Below, one piece after another: positions 15,835-24,210 of a DNA stretch of 37,856 bases. Numbering within the stretch: the stretch's first letter is position 1; every line of letters begins with the position of its first letter. The DNA lies in NCBI GenBank assembly GCA_036000645.1, contig DASYVA010000059.1, forward strand, positions 1 to 37,856, given 5' to 3'. Made by a program: the position numbers and the translations under genes. The notes below the pieces were generated by a model that ran no database searches, was not told where the DNA came from, and worked only from the letters and a program-made list of their open reading frames with translations. Origin of the DNA: Candidatus Methylomirabilis sp. Its GTDB lineage: Bacteria > Methylomirabilota > Methylomirabilia > Methylomirabilales > JACPAU01.

Positions 15835-17592
15835 GTGGCGCGTTGGCTGGCATTGCTCCTGGCGTTCGCGGGCCTCACGCTGACGGCCTGCGGGAGCGGC
15901 ATCCTGGCGCGGGCCCCCCGGCCGGTGGTGCCGGCGACGGATGTCTGGGCGCAGGCCGAGCTGGTCCGGTTCGGCGACCGTATCGCTGACCCCCGGGCCT
16001 ACTACCACTTCAGCCTGAGCGCCCTCGCCGAGCAGCAGGGGGACCTGGGGACCGCCCTCGCCGAGATCCAGGCGGCGCTCCGCTACGATCCCGCCTCGAC
16101 CTATCTCCGCCTGAGCCTGGGAGGCCTGCAGATCAAGCGCGGCGCCTTTGCGGAGGCCATCCAGCAGGCGGAGGAGGTGCTCCGGGGGGACCCCGGGAAC
16201 GTGCAGGCCCATCTCCTCCTGGCCAGCGCCTACCTCAGCCTGCGCAACACGAAACAGGCCGAGCACCACTTCCAGGAGGTCCTGCGCCTGGAGCCGGGAC
16301 GGGCCGAGATCTACCAGCAGCTCGGGAACCTGTACGCCGAGACCAAGGACTTCCCCCAGGCCGTGCAGGCGTACCGGGAGGCGATCCGGCTGGACCCGGC
16401 CTCCACCGTCGCCCGCTACAGTCTGGGCCGGGTCTACCTCGAGATGCGCCAGCCGCGGGAGGCCATCCCCGTCCTGCGCGACGCCTTGCGGCTCGAGCCG
16501 GGGTTCGACCCCGCCGCCGCCGCCCTGGGCTTTGCGCACGAGACGCTGGGGGAATGGGAGCAGGCCAAGGCGGTCTACCGGCGGGCCCTGGAGGATGATC
16601 CCAAGAACCGGGAGTTCGTGGAGCGGCTGGCCCAGGCCGAGGTCCGCAGCGGCAACACGCCGCGGGCCCTCGAGCTGTACCGGGGCCTGCTCGCGGAGCA
16701 CCCCCGGGACCTGAACATCCGAGCCCGGGTGGGGCTCCTCCTCTTCGAGCAGAAGCTCTTCGCCGAGGCGGTGGAGGTCCTCCTGGAGGCGCTGCGGCAG
16801 GACGGGAGCCACGCGGATGCCCGCTTCTACCTGGCCGTCACGTACGAGGAGATGAAGCTGTACGACCAGGCGCTGCGCGAGCTCCAGCAGATTCCGGAGT
16901 CGGCCCGGAACTACGCCGAGGTCTTGATCCACAGCGGCTACGTCCTGGGTCAGCTCGACCGGCTGGAGGAGGCCGCCGGCGCCTTCGCCAAGGCCCTCAC
17001 CGTGAAGCCCGAGGATCCCCAGATCCTCTACCTCCTGGGCGTGACCCAGATGCGCCGGAAGGACTTCCCCCAGGCGATCCGCCACCTGAAGGGCGCGGTG
17101 GCCTTGCGCCCGGACAATGCGGGCTACAACTACCAGCTGGGGGCCGCCTATGAGCGGAGCCGGCAGCTCAAGGAGGCGGAGACGGCCTTCCGCCAGGCCC
17201 TCCACCTGGACCCGAAGCACGCCGACGCCTACAACTACCTGGGCTACATGTTCGCCGAGGAAGGGATCAACCTGGAGGAATCGGTCCGGCTGATTCAGGA
17301 GGCGCTCACCCTGGAGCCGGACAACAGCGCCTTCCTGGATTCCCTCGGCTGGGCCTATTACAAACTCGGGCGCCTCGACGAGGCGCTGCGCGAGCTCCTG
17401 AAGGCGGTTCAGGGCGGCGAGCAGGACGACGCGACCATCCTGGACCACCTGGGCCAGGTGTACTTCGACAAGGGGATGGTCCGAGAGGCCATCGAGCAGT
17501 GGGAGCGGGCCCTCACCCTCGATAGCGGCAACGAAGCGGTCCGGAAGCGCCTGGAGCGTGCCCGCGCCCTCGTCAGCCGCGGCGGCTCATGA
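15835..17592 (+). CDS. TPR-repeat lipoprotein
   Basis: A 585-residue lipoprotein: short signal peptide ending in the lipobox LTAC (Cys at about residue 19), then an almost unbroken array of roughly a dozen or more tetratricopeptide repeats. Examples are AEIYQQLGNLYAETKDFPQAVQAYREAIRLDP and, near the end, SAFLDSLGWAYYKLGRLDEALRELLKA; the late part resembles the TPR proteins seen next to lolB and ispE in other Gram-negatives. TPR arrays bind partner proteins, so this is probably a periplasmic or outer-membrane-attached scaffold in envelope assembly. The GTG start at 15835 fits both the lipoprotein signal and an AAGGAG 10 nt upstream. It overlaps the next gene by 4 bp. Confidence 0.88.
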   Translation: MARWLALLLAFAGLTLTACGSGILARAPRPVVPATDVWAQAELVRFGDRIADPRAYYHFSLSALAEQQGDLGTALAEIQAALRYDPASTYLRLSLGGLQIKRGAFAEAIQQAEEVLRGDPGNVQAHLLLASAYLSLRNTKQAEHHFQEVLRLEPGRAEIYQQLGNLYAETKDFPQAVQAYREAIRLDPASTVARYSLGRVYLEMRQPREAIPVLRDALRLEPGFDPAAAALGFAHETLGEWEQAKAVYRRALEDDPKNREFVERLAQAEVRSGNTPRALELYRGLLAEHPRDLNIRARVGLLLFEQKLFAEAVEVLLEALRQDGSHADARFYLAVTYEEMKLYDQALRELQQIPESARNYAEVLIHSGYVLGQLDRLEEAAGAFAKALTVKPEDPQILYLLGVTQMRRKDFPQAIRHLKGAVALRPDNAGYNYQLGAAYERSRQLKEAETAFRQALHLDPKHADAYNYLGYMFAEEGINLEESVRLIQEALTLEPDNSAFLDSLGWAYYKLGRLDEALRELLKAVQGGEQDDATILDHLGQVYFDKGMVREAIEQWERALTLDSGNEAVRKRLERARALVSRGGS

Positions 17593-18410
17593 GCCGCCGC
17601 AGAGGCGGCCTCCCCCCTGCCGTGGCGTTCGCCGCTCTCCTCGCCTCCGGCTGCGCCGTCCCCACGCTCCCCGGCGTCGAGGGTCCCCCCGCCCCCGCCC
17701 CCCTGCGCGAGGCACTCCTCCAGAGTCTGGCCGAGCGCGAGGTCGCGCTCCGCGCCCTGCGCGGGACGGCGACGGTCACCGTCAGCGTCCCTGGGCACCG
17801 GCGGCGCCTTCGGGAGGCCTTCGCCCTGGAGGCGGGCGGCCGGCTGCGCCTGGAGCAGTACGAATGGACCGGCCTGCCCACCATGATCCTCGCCACGGAT
17901 GGGGAGACGGTGGCGGTCCACCTGCCGTTCGCCCGCCAGTTCCTCCGGGGACGGGCGACCGGGGAAAATCTGGGCCGGCTGGCGGGTCTGCCCGTTGCGC
18001 CGGCCACGCTCACTCGCCTGCTCCTGGGCCTCCCCCCGCTCCCCGTCGATCCCGGGCGCGTCGCCGTCCTCGGGACTCCCGGGACGGCCGCCCTGGCGCT
18101 CATCAGCGAGGGGGAGGGAGCGGCCCAGGCCCTCCGGTTTGCCCCGGACACCCATCTCCTTCAAGAGGGGGAGCTGCACGAGGGGGGGCAGCCCCTGCTC
18201 CGCTTCCGGTTCGGGCCGGCCGAGGCGCTGGAGGGGGTTCCGGTGGCGCGGGACCTCACCCTCTGGCACCTGCCGGACGGGGTCGAAGTGGCGGTCACCT
18301 TCCAGGTCTTGGAGCTGAACCCTTCATTTCCTCCCGACTTCTTCTCGCTGGCCCCCCCTGCCGACGCCGGGGTGAGCATCGTGGACGTGGACCGGACCGA
18401 GCGCCCCTAG
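17589..18410 (+). CDS. LolB-like/DUF4292 outer-membrane lipoprotein
   Basis: A 273-residue lipoprotein with a signal peptide ending in LLASGC. After it comes VALRALRGTATVTVSVPGHRRRLREAFALE, resembling the first strands of LolA/LolB-type folds, and the stretch LRLEQYEWTGLPTMILATDGETV. LolB receives lipoproteins from LolA and inserts them in the outer membrane; the gene's place between a TPR lipoprotein and ispE is the classical lolB position. Sequence similarity to true LolB is weak, so 'LolB-like' is the safe name. It is translationally coupled to the TPR gene (ATGA) and ends 3 bp before ispE. Confidence 0.72.
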   Translation: MSRRRGGLPPAVAFAALLASGCAVPTLPGVEGPPAPAPLREALLQSLAEREVALRALRGTATVTVSVPGHRRRLREAFALEAGGRLRLEQYEWTGLPTMILATDGETVAVHLPFARQFLRGRATGENLGRLAGLPVAPATLTRLLLGLPPLPVDPGRVAVLGTPGTAALALISEGEGAAQALRFAPDTHLLQEGELHEGGQPLLRFRFGPAEALEGVPVARDLTLWHLPDGVEVAVTFQVLELNPSFPPDFFSLAPPADAGVSIVDVDRTERP

Positions 18411-18413
18411 GTC

Positions 18414-19292
18414 ATGCAGGCCCGTACTGTCCACGCTCCCGCCAAGCTCAACGTCATCCTCGAGGTTCTCGGGCGGCGTCCCGACGGCTACCACGATCTC
18501 TGGAGCGTCCTGGTCCTGGTGGACCTGTGCGATACGGTGACGGTCGCCTCCCGCAGGCGGGGGATCCACCTCACGGTCCGTCCCCCCGTCGTGCCCGCAG
18601 GACCCGAGAACCTGGCCTTCCGGGCGGCCGAGACCTTTTTCGAGACCTGGGCTCGCCCCGGGGGGGCCGCCATCACCCTCCGGAAGCGGATCCCGGTCGG
18701 AGCAGGCCTGGGGGGCGGCTCGAGCGATGCCGCGGCCGTCCTGGCCGCGCTCAACGCGATGGCGGGGCGGCCGCTCACCCGGGAGCGGTTGCTCGATCTC
18801 GCCGCCGGCCTGGGCTCGGACGTCCCCTTCTTCTTCTCCGGGGGGGCGGCCCTCGTCACCGGCCGCGGGGAGAAGGTGGCTGACCTTCCCCCCCCGCCCC
18901 CCCGCTGGCTGGTCCTGGCACTCACGGGCGGGCCGGTCTCCACCGCCTGGGCCTACGGGCGGCTCGCGCCCGGGGAGCGACGGGTCCCGGATCCGACCTG
19001 GACGGCCGCCGCTTCGGCCGGGCAGACGGAGGCCCTGCTCGGCATGGCCATCAACAGGCTTGAAGAGGTGGTGTTCGCGGCCCGGCCCGACCTGGCCGCG
19101 CTGAAGGTGCGTCTTCAGACGCTGGGGGCCGCCCCGGTCGGCCTGACCGGCACCGGCGCCGCGCTCTTCGGCTTTGCGCCGAGACGGGACGCGGCCCGGG
19201 CCTGGAGGGACACCTTGAAGGACGAGGGCCATGAGGCCTGGCTCTGCCGCACCCTCCCCGAGAACCCCATCCGCGCCACCGCCCTCGCCTGA
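18414..19292 (+). CDS. ispE: 4-diphosphocytidyl-2-C-methyl-D-erythritol kinase
   Basis: A 292-residue GHMP-family kinase that phosphorylates CDP-methylerythritol in the MEP isoprenoid pathway. The N-terminal AKLNVILEVLGRRPDGYHDLWSV and the ATP loop PVGAGLGGGSSDAAA (Ser104, Asp105 in its second half) are intact, as are GSDVPFFFSGGAA and the C-terminal LTGTGAALFGF. The length is normal. From Ser104 to the stop it has a second, 5'-truncated copy at 20705-21274. In many related genomes tRNA-Gln and prs follow ispE directly; here about 15.5 kb intervenes. Being the only full-length copy, it must be the functional one. Confidence 0.95.
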   Translation: MQARTVHAPAKLNVILEVLGRRPDGYHDLWSVLVLVDLCDTVTVASRRRGIHLTVRPPVVPAGPENLAFRAAETFFETWARPGGAAITLRKRIPVGAGLGGGSSDAAAVLAALNAMAGRPLTRERLLDLAAGLGSDVPFFFSGGAALVTGRGEKVADLPPPPPRWLVLALTGGPVSTAWAYGRLAPGERRVPDPTWTAAASAGQTEALLGMAINRLEEVVFAARPDLAALKVRLQTLGAAPVGLTGTGAALFGFAPRRDAARAWRDTLKDEGHEAWLCRTLPENPIRATALA

Positions 19293-19683
19293 GCCCCACC
19301 AGGTCCCCCTCGGCGTACCGGCTGAGGTGCCGCGGCACGCCGGCGCTGTTTCCGGCGAGGACCTCACCGGTGAGGTTGCTCCAGCGCGCCGGCTGGTTCC
19401 GGGGGTCCCTACATTGCCTGGCCATGGAATCCTCCGAACGCCCGCCGGCACCAGAAAGCCCGAAGACGAGGAGGAGTCTGGAGGGGCATCTCGGGATGGC
19501 GACCGCCGGCTTTAGCGATGGCGCGGTTGCGGAGATCATCGCCGGCGTGGTACAGAAGATCTCCACGGATTATTTCACCCGTGTCGCGCAGACTGAGGTG
19601 GATTTCCCGGCGGCTGTCCTCACCTCCAAGAGGGTTGCCTGACACACCGGCTCGACACTGGCCCGTGCCGCGACGGAGGGAGC
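19293..19683. other. Gene-poor stretch between ispE and msrBA
   Basis: About 390 bp with no gene I can support. Short open frames exist on both strands (for example the plus-strand stretch ending in AVLTSKRVA near 19642, and a minus-strand stretch containing ARWSNLTGEVLAGN), and they read as possible fragments of decayed genes, but none has a start, a ribosome-binding site and a recognisable family together. It contains two perfect palindromes (next entry). It marks the left junction of the accessory block. Confidence 0.5.
19327..19376. repeat. Two perfect palindromes downstream of ispE
   Basis: GTGCCGCGGCAC (19327-19338, 12 bp) and ACCTCACCGGTGAGGT (19361-19376, 16 bp) are perfect palindromes without spacer, their centres about 36 bp apart, starting 35 bp after the ispE stop. 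They could be protein-binding or recombination sites at the edge of the inserted block, or relics of an operator. Short palindromes are common in GC-rich DNA, but a 16-bp perfect one is not. Confidence 0.45.
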
Positions 19684-20676
19684 ATGAAAGCGTTCGTCAA
19701 GCCATCCGACGAGGAGCTCAAGAAGCGGCTGACACCGCTGCAGTACTGGGTGACCCAGGGCGAAGGGACCGAGCCGCCCTTCCAGAACGAGTCCTGGGAC
19801 AACAAGAAGCACGGCCTCTACGTGGACGTGGTCTCCGGCGAGCCGCTCTTCTCGTCACTCGAGAAGTACGACTCCGGCACCGGCTGGCCGAGCTTCACCC
19901 GGCCGCTCGAGCCCGACACCCTCACCACCCGCGAGGACCGCACGCTCTGGATGGCGCGCACCGAGGTGCGATCCAAGCACACCGCCTCGCACCTGGGCCA
20001 CGTCTTCCCCGACGGGCCCAAGCCGACCGGGCTGCGCTACTGCATCAACTCGGCGGCCCTGCGCTTCGTCCCGCTCGAGGAGCTTGCCGAAGCGGGGTAC
20101 GGGGAGTACCTGGCCCGCTTTGAGAAGGCCGGCGTCTTCGGGCAGTCTGGCTCGTCCGAAGAGGGTGGCGCGTCTGGCAGGGACTCGGGGAGGCGCCAGG
20201 TCGCGCTCTTCGCCGGGGGGTGCTTCTGGGGGATGGAGGACATCCTGCGCGGCCTGCCCGGCGTGCTGGACACCGAGGTCGGCTACACCGGCGGGAGCAC
20301 GCCCCGTGCGACCTACGCGCAGGTGAAGGGGGGAACGACCGGCCATGCCGAGGCGATCCGGGTCGTCTTTGATCCGGAGCGGCTGCCGTACGAGCGACTC
20401 CTGGAGACCTTCTTCCGCTTGCACGACCCGACGACCCGGAACCGGCAGGGCAACGACGTCGGCACCCAGTACCGCTCCGCCATCTTCACCCTCGACGAGG
20501 AGCAGCGGCGGATCGCCCAAGAGGTGAAGGCGCGGGTTGAAGCGTCGGGGAAGTGGAAGCGGCCCATCGTCACCGAGATCGTGGCGGCCTCGGACTTCTG
20601 GCCGGCCGAGGAGTACCACCAGGACTATCTCAGGAAAAATCCGGGAGGCTACACCTGCCACTATCTGCGCGACTGA
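19684..20676 (+). CDS. msrBA: Fused peptide methionine sulfoxide reductase MsrB-MsrA
   Basis: A 330-residue two-domain repair enzyme. Residues 1-145 are MsrB (reduces the R-sulfoxide): [19 protein letters not shown], and [11 protein letters not shown] with the catalytic Cys120. Residues about 170-330 are MsrA (S-sulfoxide): [11 protein letters not shown] with Cys180, [24 protein letters not shown], and a C-terminal Cys325 as likely resolving residue. The MsrB part lacks the CxxC zinc pairs (the first would lie at [11 protein letters not shown]) and has Thr instead of Cys in SGTGWPSF. No signal peptide is present, so it is probably cytoplasmic. GGAGG lies just before the ATG. It is flanked by the two ispE copies, so it may have arrived with the event that duplicated ispE. 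Confidence 0.95.
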   Translation: MKAFVKPSDEELKKRLTPLQYWVTQGEGTEPPFQNESWDNKKHGLYVDVVSGEPLFSSLEKYDSGTGWPSFTRPLEPDTLTTREDRTLWMARTEVRSKHTASHLGHVFPDGPKPTGLRYCINSAALRFVPLEELAEAGYGEYLARFEKAGVFGQSGSSEEGGASGRDSGRRQVALFAGGCFWGMEDILRGLPGVLDTEVGYTGGSTPRATYAQVKGGTTGHAEAIRVVFDPERLPYERLLETFFRLHDPTTRNRQGNDVGTQYRSAIFTLDEEQRRIAQEVKARVEASGKWKRPIVTEIVAASDFWPAEEYHQDYLRKNPGGYTCHYLRD

Positions 20677-20704
20677 ACCCGGGGCACGGGGGGGAAGGGC
20701 CCCG

Positions 20705-21274
20705 AGCGATGCGGCGGCTGTCATCGGGACGCTCAACGCGATGGCGGGGCGCCCGCTCACCCGGGAGCGGTTGCTCGATCTCGCCGCCGGCCTGGGCTCG
20801 GACGTCCCCTTCTTCTTCTCCGGGGGGGCGGCCCTCGTCACCGGCCGCGGGGAGCAGGTGGCCGACCTCCCCCCCCCGCCCCCCCGCTGGGTGGTCCTGG
20901 CGCGGACGGGCGGGCCGGTCTCCACCGCCTGGGCCTACGCGCAGTTCGCGCCCGGGCCGCGCCGCTCGCCCGACCCGGCCTGGCAGGCGGCGGCCGCCGC
21001 CGGGCAGACGGAGGCCTTGCTCGGCATGGCCACCAATAGGCTTGAAGAGGTGGTGTTCGCGGCCCGGCCCGACCTGGCCGCGCTGAAGGTGCGTCTTCAG
21101 ACGCTGGGGGCCGCGCCGGTCGGCCTGACCGGCACCGGCGCCGCGCTCTTCGGCTTTGCGCCGGGACGGGACGCGGCCCGGGCCTGGAGGGACACCTTGA
21201 AGGACGAGGGCCATGAGGCCTGGCTCTGCCGCACCCTCCCCGAGAACCCCATCCGGACCGTCGCTCTCTCCTGA
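20705..21274 (+). pseudogene. 5'-truncated second copy of ispE
   Basis: From AGC at 20705 to the stop, this stretch aligns without a gap to codons 104-292 of ispE (18723-19292): 189 codons, with about 19 amino acid differences by eye. The similarity is uneven. The last part, 21038-21255 against 19056-19273, differs at only two of 218 bases, whereas the segment around residues 165-200 differs much more. The N-terminal 103 codons, including the first half of the ATP loop, are missing, and no start codon with a ribosome-binding site is seen, so it should be inactive. Its 3' end lies 6 bp from the convergent gene that follows. It looks like the scar of an integration or recombination at ispE, or possibly an assembly artefact. 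Confidence 0.88.
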
Positions 21275-21280
21275 ACCCCT

Positions 21281-23794
21281 TCAAACCCCCCGGCGCATCC
21301 CCCACCCGATGCCCGCGAATGCCACCAGGTACGCGGCTACCCCCGTCCAGTAGGCCGTGGAGATCCCCGATGCGAGCGCGATCGCCACGCCCACCACCGA
21401 CCCGCAGACCGAGGTCGCGCCGTTGATCCCCCAGAGCCAGGGGGTCACGGGCGGAAGCCGGCGCGCCGCCGCCTTCATCCCGGTCGGGAACGGGAACCCC
21501 ATGAACAGCCCGAGGGGGAAGAGGAAGCCCGCCGTGGCGAGGATGCGCCCCGGGGTGTCCATGCCCTGCAGCGCGGCCGTCAGTGGAGGGGTGAGCAGCC
21601 CGACCCCGAGGAGCATCCCGAACAGGCCCGCGCCCCAGCCCCTCCCGGGCCACCTCGCGCTCAGGGCGCTCCCGAGGCCGCTTCCGAGGAGGAGGGTGAA
21701 GAGGACGACGGAGAGGCTGTAGGTTGGGTGGCCAAGGAAGAGGATCAGCCGCTGCAGCAGAGCGATCTCGACGAGCATGAAGCCCGCCCCGATGCCCCCG
21801 AAGTAGAGGAACCAGGGCGCGGCCCCCCGCAACGTCTCCCGCCGGCTCGTCAGGGCGAGGGGGATGATGAGGCAGAGGGCCGTCAGGCCGACCACAGTCA
21901 GGAGCAGGGTCCCGAGGACGAAGACCGCCTGCAAGTTGAAGGACTGCAGCCCCTGCTCGAAGCGGTCGGGGCGGAAGATGTCGGTGAGCCGGAGTAGCTG
22001 GAAGAAGAACGGCCGGTCGTCCGTGGGGGGCGCGATATCGAGCGGGAAGGCCGCGACGAAGGCGTCCAGGTCCTCCCCGGAGGTCAGCGCCGCGAAGGTG
22101 GGCTCGGGCGCGACCGCCGGGCTCAGCACGACCTCGAAGCGGAGCCGCCCCGCGGCGGCGTCCAAGGTCGCCAAATCCTCCCGGGCGAGGGGGACCGGGC
22201 TCAGCAGGAGCGTCCCGATCCCATCCGGGGCCTCGCCCGCCTCCGACCGGGTCCGGTGCCGGACGACGGCGACGTGGTCCCGGAGGCGGGCGACGCCGCG
22301 CCGCAGGAGCGCGGCGCTCGCCAGGGCGGTGAGACGGTACATCTCACCCGGCCGGTCGCGGTAGTACCAGCGCGAGACACTGAGCAGCCCGGTCGGGGCG
22401 AGGCGGTCAAGGAACGTCTGCCAGGCCTCGATGGTGTAGAGAGCATTCTCGCTGAGGGCGAAGGCGCCGGCGGCGGTGGCGGCCCAGGTGTCGATGAGCG
22501 ATACCTGGATGAGGTCGAACCGCTCCGGACTTCGGGCGAGGTAGCTGCGGGCCTCGTCGTTGACGAAGCGGATGCGGGGATGCCGGTCGAGGTGTCCCGT
22601 GAAGGCCCCGAACCGCCCGTTCACCGTGCGGAGGATGTCCTCGTTCAGCTCCACACCCAGCACGGACCGCTGCCCGAAGGCGAGGGCCGCCAGGACGTCC
22701 CGTCCCCCGCCCGTGCCCACGACAAGGACGCGGGCATCCGGCCGGAGGTAGTGGGCGACGTTCGTGACGTCGTACTTGAGATGCTCGAGGGTTCCCAGGT
22801 CCCCGTCGAAGGCGGTGAGGATGCTCCCGGCCGAGCCGTCGATGCTCAGGTGCAGCTGGCGGAGGGTCCGCTCCCGCGGGTAGGCGGGGCTGAGGCCCCA
22901 GCCGAAGGCAGGGGTCGGGGCATCGGGGTCCCCGGTCACGAGGATCCGGGAGAACGCGTTCCACTTCTCGTAGAGGGGCGGGGGCTCGGGACTCCCCTTC
23001 ACCCACGTCAGGCGGAGGAGTGGGACGCCCCGGGCCACGAGGAGGCCATGGCCCGCGGCCGCGGCGGTGAGGAGGAGGGTCGCGAGCAGTGTGAGCCGTC
23101 GGAGGAGCGCCGGAGCGCCGGCGGCAAAGGCGGCCGCGCCGCAGGCGGCCAGCAGCGCGACCACGAGGACCGCGGTGGGACCGTCGGTGAAGTGCAGGGT
23201 CCCGATCAGCGCGAAGGCCCCGAGGGCGGAGCCGGTGAGGTCGGCGGCGTAAAGGCTCCCCACGCGCCGGGGGAAGCGCGTGAGGGCCAGGCAGACGGCG
23301 ATGCCGGCGAAGACAAAGGGAACGGAGAGGAGGACGTAGGTGAGCCCGAGCACCGCGAAGGCCGCCGGGGAGATACCCGGGGTGAAGGGGATCTGGAGGT
23401 GGAGGAGGAAGGTGAGGACGGAGGATCCGGCGAAGCCGAGGGCGCCGGAGGCGAGGTGAACCGGGGTCCGGTGGGGGGGGAACCGGGCGGGGGCGAGGTA
23501 GACGACGAGGGCCCCGACGGTCATCCCGAACATCGCCACGGAGATCGCCATGAAGGCGAAGTGGTACCACATGGTCACGCTCAGGATGCGTGTGAGGAGC
23601 ACCTCGTACATGAGCGTGGCAAGCGTCACGAGGAAGAGCCCGAGAGTGGTCCGCCAGCCGACGGGGGGTTCCCCCTGCACGGGAGGTGGGGGGGCGAGCC
23701 GGGGCTCCGAGGAGGGCGAGTCCCCCGGAGCGTATTCGGCAGGCCCGGTTCCCGGGCGGGGAGAGTCGTGGGCGTCCTGGCGCTTGCCTGGCAA
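21281..23794 (-). CDS. Membrane-bound spermidine-synthase-like protein
   Basis: An 837-residue protein with three parts. An N-terminal membrane region (from about residue 48, LGLFLVTLATLMYEVLLTRILS) has six or seven helices. A central SAM-binding Rossmann domain of the spermidine synthase fold has ARVLVVGTGGGRDVLAAL, then GVELNEDIL and RFDLIQVSLIDTW. A C-terminal membrane region is rich in helices (GAGFMLVEIALLQRLILFLGHP). Such fusions are widespread and uncharacterised; whether polyamines are made is unknown. The N terminus is Pro-rich and cytoplasmic. The start is a TTG at 23794 with GGAGG 8 nt upstream; no better codon precedes the first helix. It has its own promoter (23821-23849) and is convergent with the ispE remnant. 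Confidence 0.85.
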   Translation of the reverse strand: MPGKRQDAHDSPRPGTGPAEYAPGDSPSSEPRLAPPPPVQGEPPVGWRTTLGLFLVTLATLMYEVLLTRILSVTMWYHFAFMAISVAMFGMTVGALVVYLAPARFPPHRTPVHLASGALGFAGSSVLTFLLHLQIPFTPGISPAAFAVLGLTYVLLSVPFVFAGIAVCLALTRFPRRVGSLYAADLTGSALGAFALIGTLHFTDGPTAVLVVALLAACGAAAFAAGAPALLRRLTLLATLLLTAAAAGHGLLVARGVPLLRLTWVKGSPEPPPLYEKWNAFSRILVTGDPDAPTPAFGWGLSPAYPRERTLRQLHLSIDGSAGSILTAFDGDLGTLEHLKYDVTNVAHYLRPDARVLVVGTGGGRDVLAALAFGQRSVLGVELNEDILRTVNGRFGAFTGHLDRHPRIRFVNDEARSYLARSPERFDLIQVSLIDTWAATAAGAFALSENALYTIEAWQTFLDRLAPTGLLSVSRWYYRDRPGEMYRLTALASAALLRRGVARLRDHVAVVRHRTRSEAGEAPDGIGTLLLSPVPLAREDLATLDAAAGRLRFEVVLSPAVAPEPTFAALTSGEDLDAFVAAFPLDIAPPTDDRPFFFQLLRLTDIFRPDRFEQGLQSFNLQAVFVLGTLLLTVVGLTALCLIIPLALTSRRETLRGAAPWFLYFGGIGAGFMLVEIALLQRLILFLGHPTYSLSVVLFTLLLGSGLGSALSARWPGRGWGAGLFGMLLGVGLLTPPLTAALQGMDTPGRILATAGFLFPLGLFMGFPFPTGMKAAARRLPPVTPWLWGINGATSVCGSVVGVAIALASGISTAYWTGVAAYLVAFAGIGWGMRRGV

Positions 23795-23820
23795 TTCCGG
23801 ACCTCCGGGGAGGGGGGGGA

Positions 23821-23849
23821 AGGATTGCCCGGCCCGGCGCCGGTGTCAA
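23821..23849 (-). promoter_or_regulatory. Promoter of the spermidine-synthase-like gene
   Basis: Minus strand perfect TTGACA (23844-23849), 17-nt spacer, AATCCT (23821-23826, 3 of 6). The leader would be only about 20 nt and would include the GGAGG that precedes the TTG start. Confidence 0.5.
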
Positions 23850-23950
23850 GAGGCGGCAACCCCCCCCGGTGATCCAGGATGTTGCCTGGGGCCGTACCTC
23901 AAGGTGAGTTGGGGCGGAAGGCCCGCATCGGGGCCGAGGGCCGGCCCCCC

Positions 23951-23980
23951 TTGTTTTCAGGGGTCCTGCGCCACTATAAT
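23951..23980 (+). promoter_or_regulatory. Promoter of the glycosyltransferase/radical SAM cluster
   Basis: A perfect TATAAT (23975-23980) with TTGTTT 18 nt upstream (23951-23956) or TTTTCA 16 nt upstream (23953-23958). TATAAT is rare in such GC-rich DNA. The transcript would pass through the methyltransferase remnant before the first glycosyltransferase gene at 24211. Confidence 0.55.
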
Positions 23981-24076
23981 TCGGGCCTCATCACTCCGGG
24001 GCCTCCAGCGGGGAGCGCGGTTCGGGAGGCCCCGCCCCGGGAAATCCGATCCGCCCGCATTAGGGTCCGCCAGGTC

Positions 24077-24193
24077 ATGCTGACGGCCTTCGCAAAGGGT
24101 GCATCCGCCTACCGGGCCTATCTCGGCAGCCCGCACGGACGGCTACGCCTGGAGGTCATCTGGCACCAGCTCGCGGGGGGCCGGAGGCCCTGA
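24077..24193 (+). pseudogene. N-terminal remnant of a SAM-dependent methyltransferase (possible)
   Basis: A 38-codon open frame whose translation contains FAKGASAYRAYL, SPHGRLRLEV and IWHQLAG. This is very like the first 35 residues of SmtA/CmoM-type class I methyltransferases, which begin with an F..GA..Y/W..YL..S..GRLR...W..L pattern. The frame then stops before any SAM-binding motif, so what remains cannot be an enzyme. It lies in the leader of the glycosyltransferase gene, 17 bp before its ATG. The call rests on pattern memory only. Confidence 0.45.
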
Positions 24194-24210
24194 GGGCCGA
24201 CGGGACACGG

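Noticed and set aside
22256-23872. Long plus-strand open frame opposite the spermidine-synthase-like gene
   Set aside because: Low-complexity Glu/Gly/Arg translation and no motif; the minus strand has membrane helices and a SAM-binding site in order.
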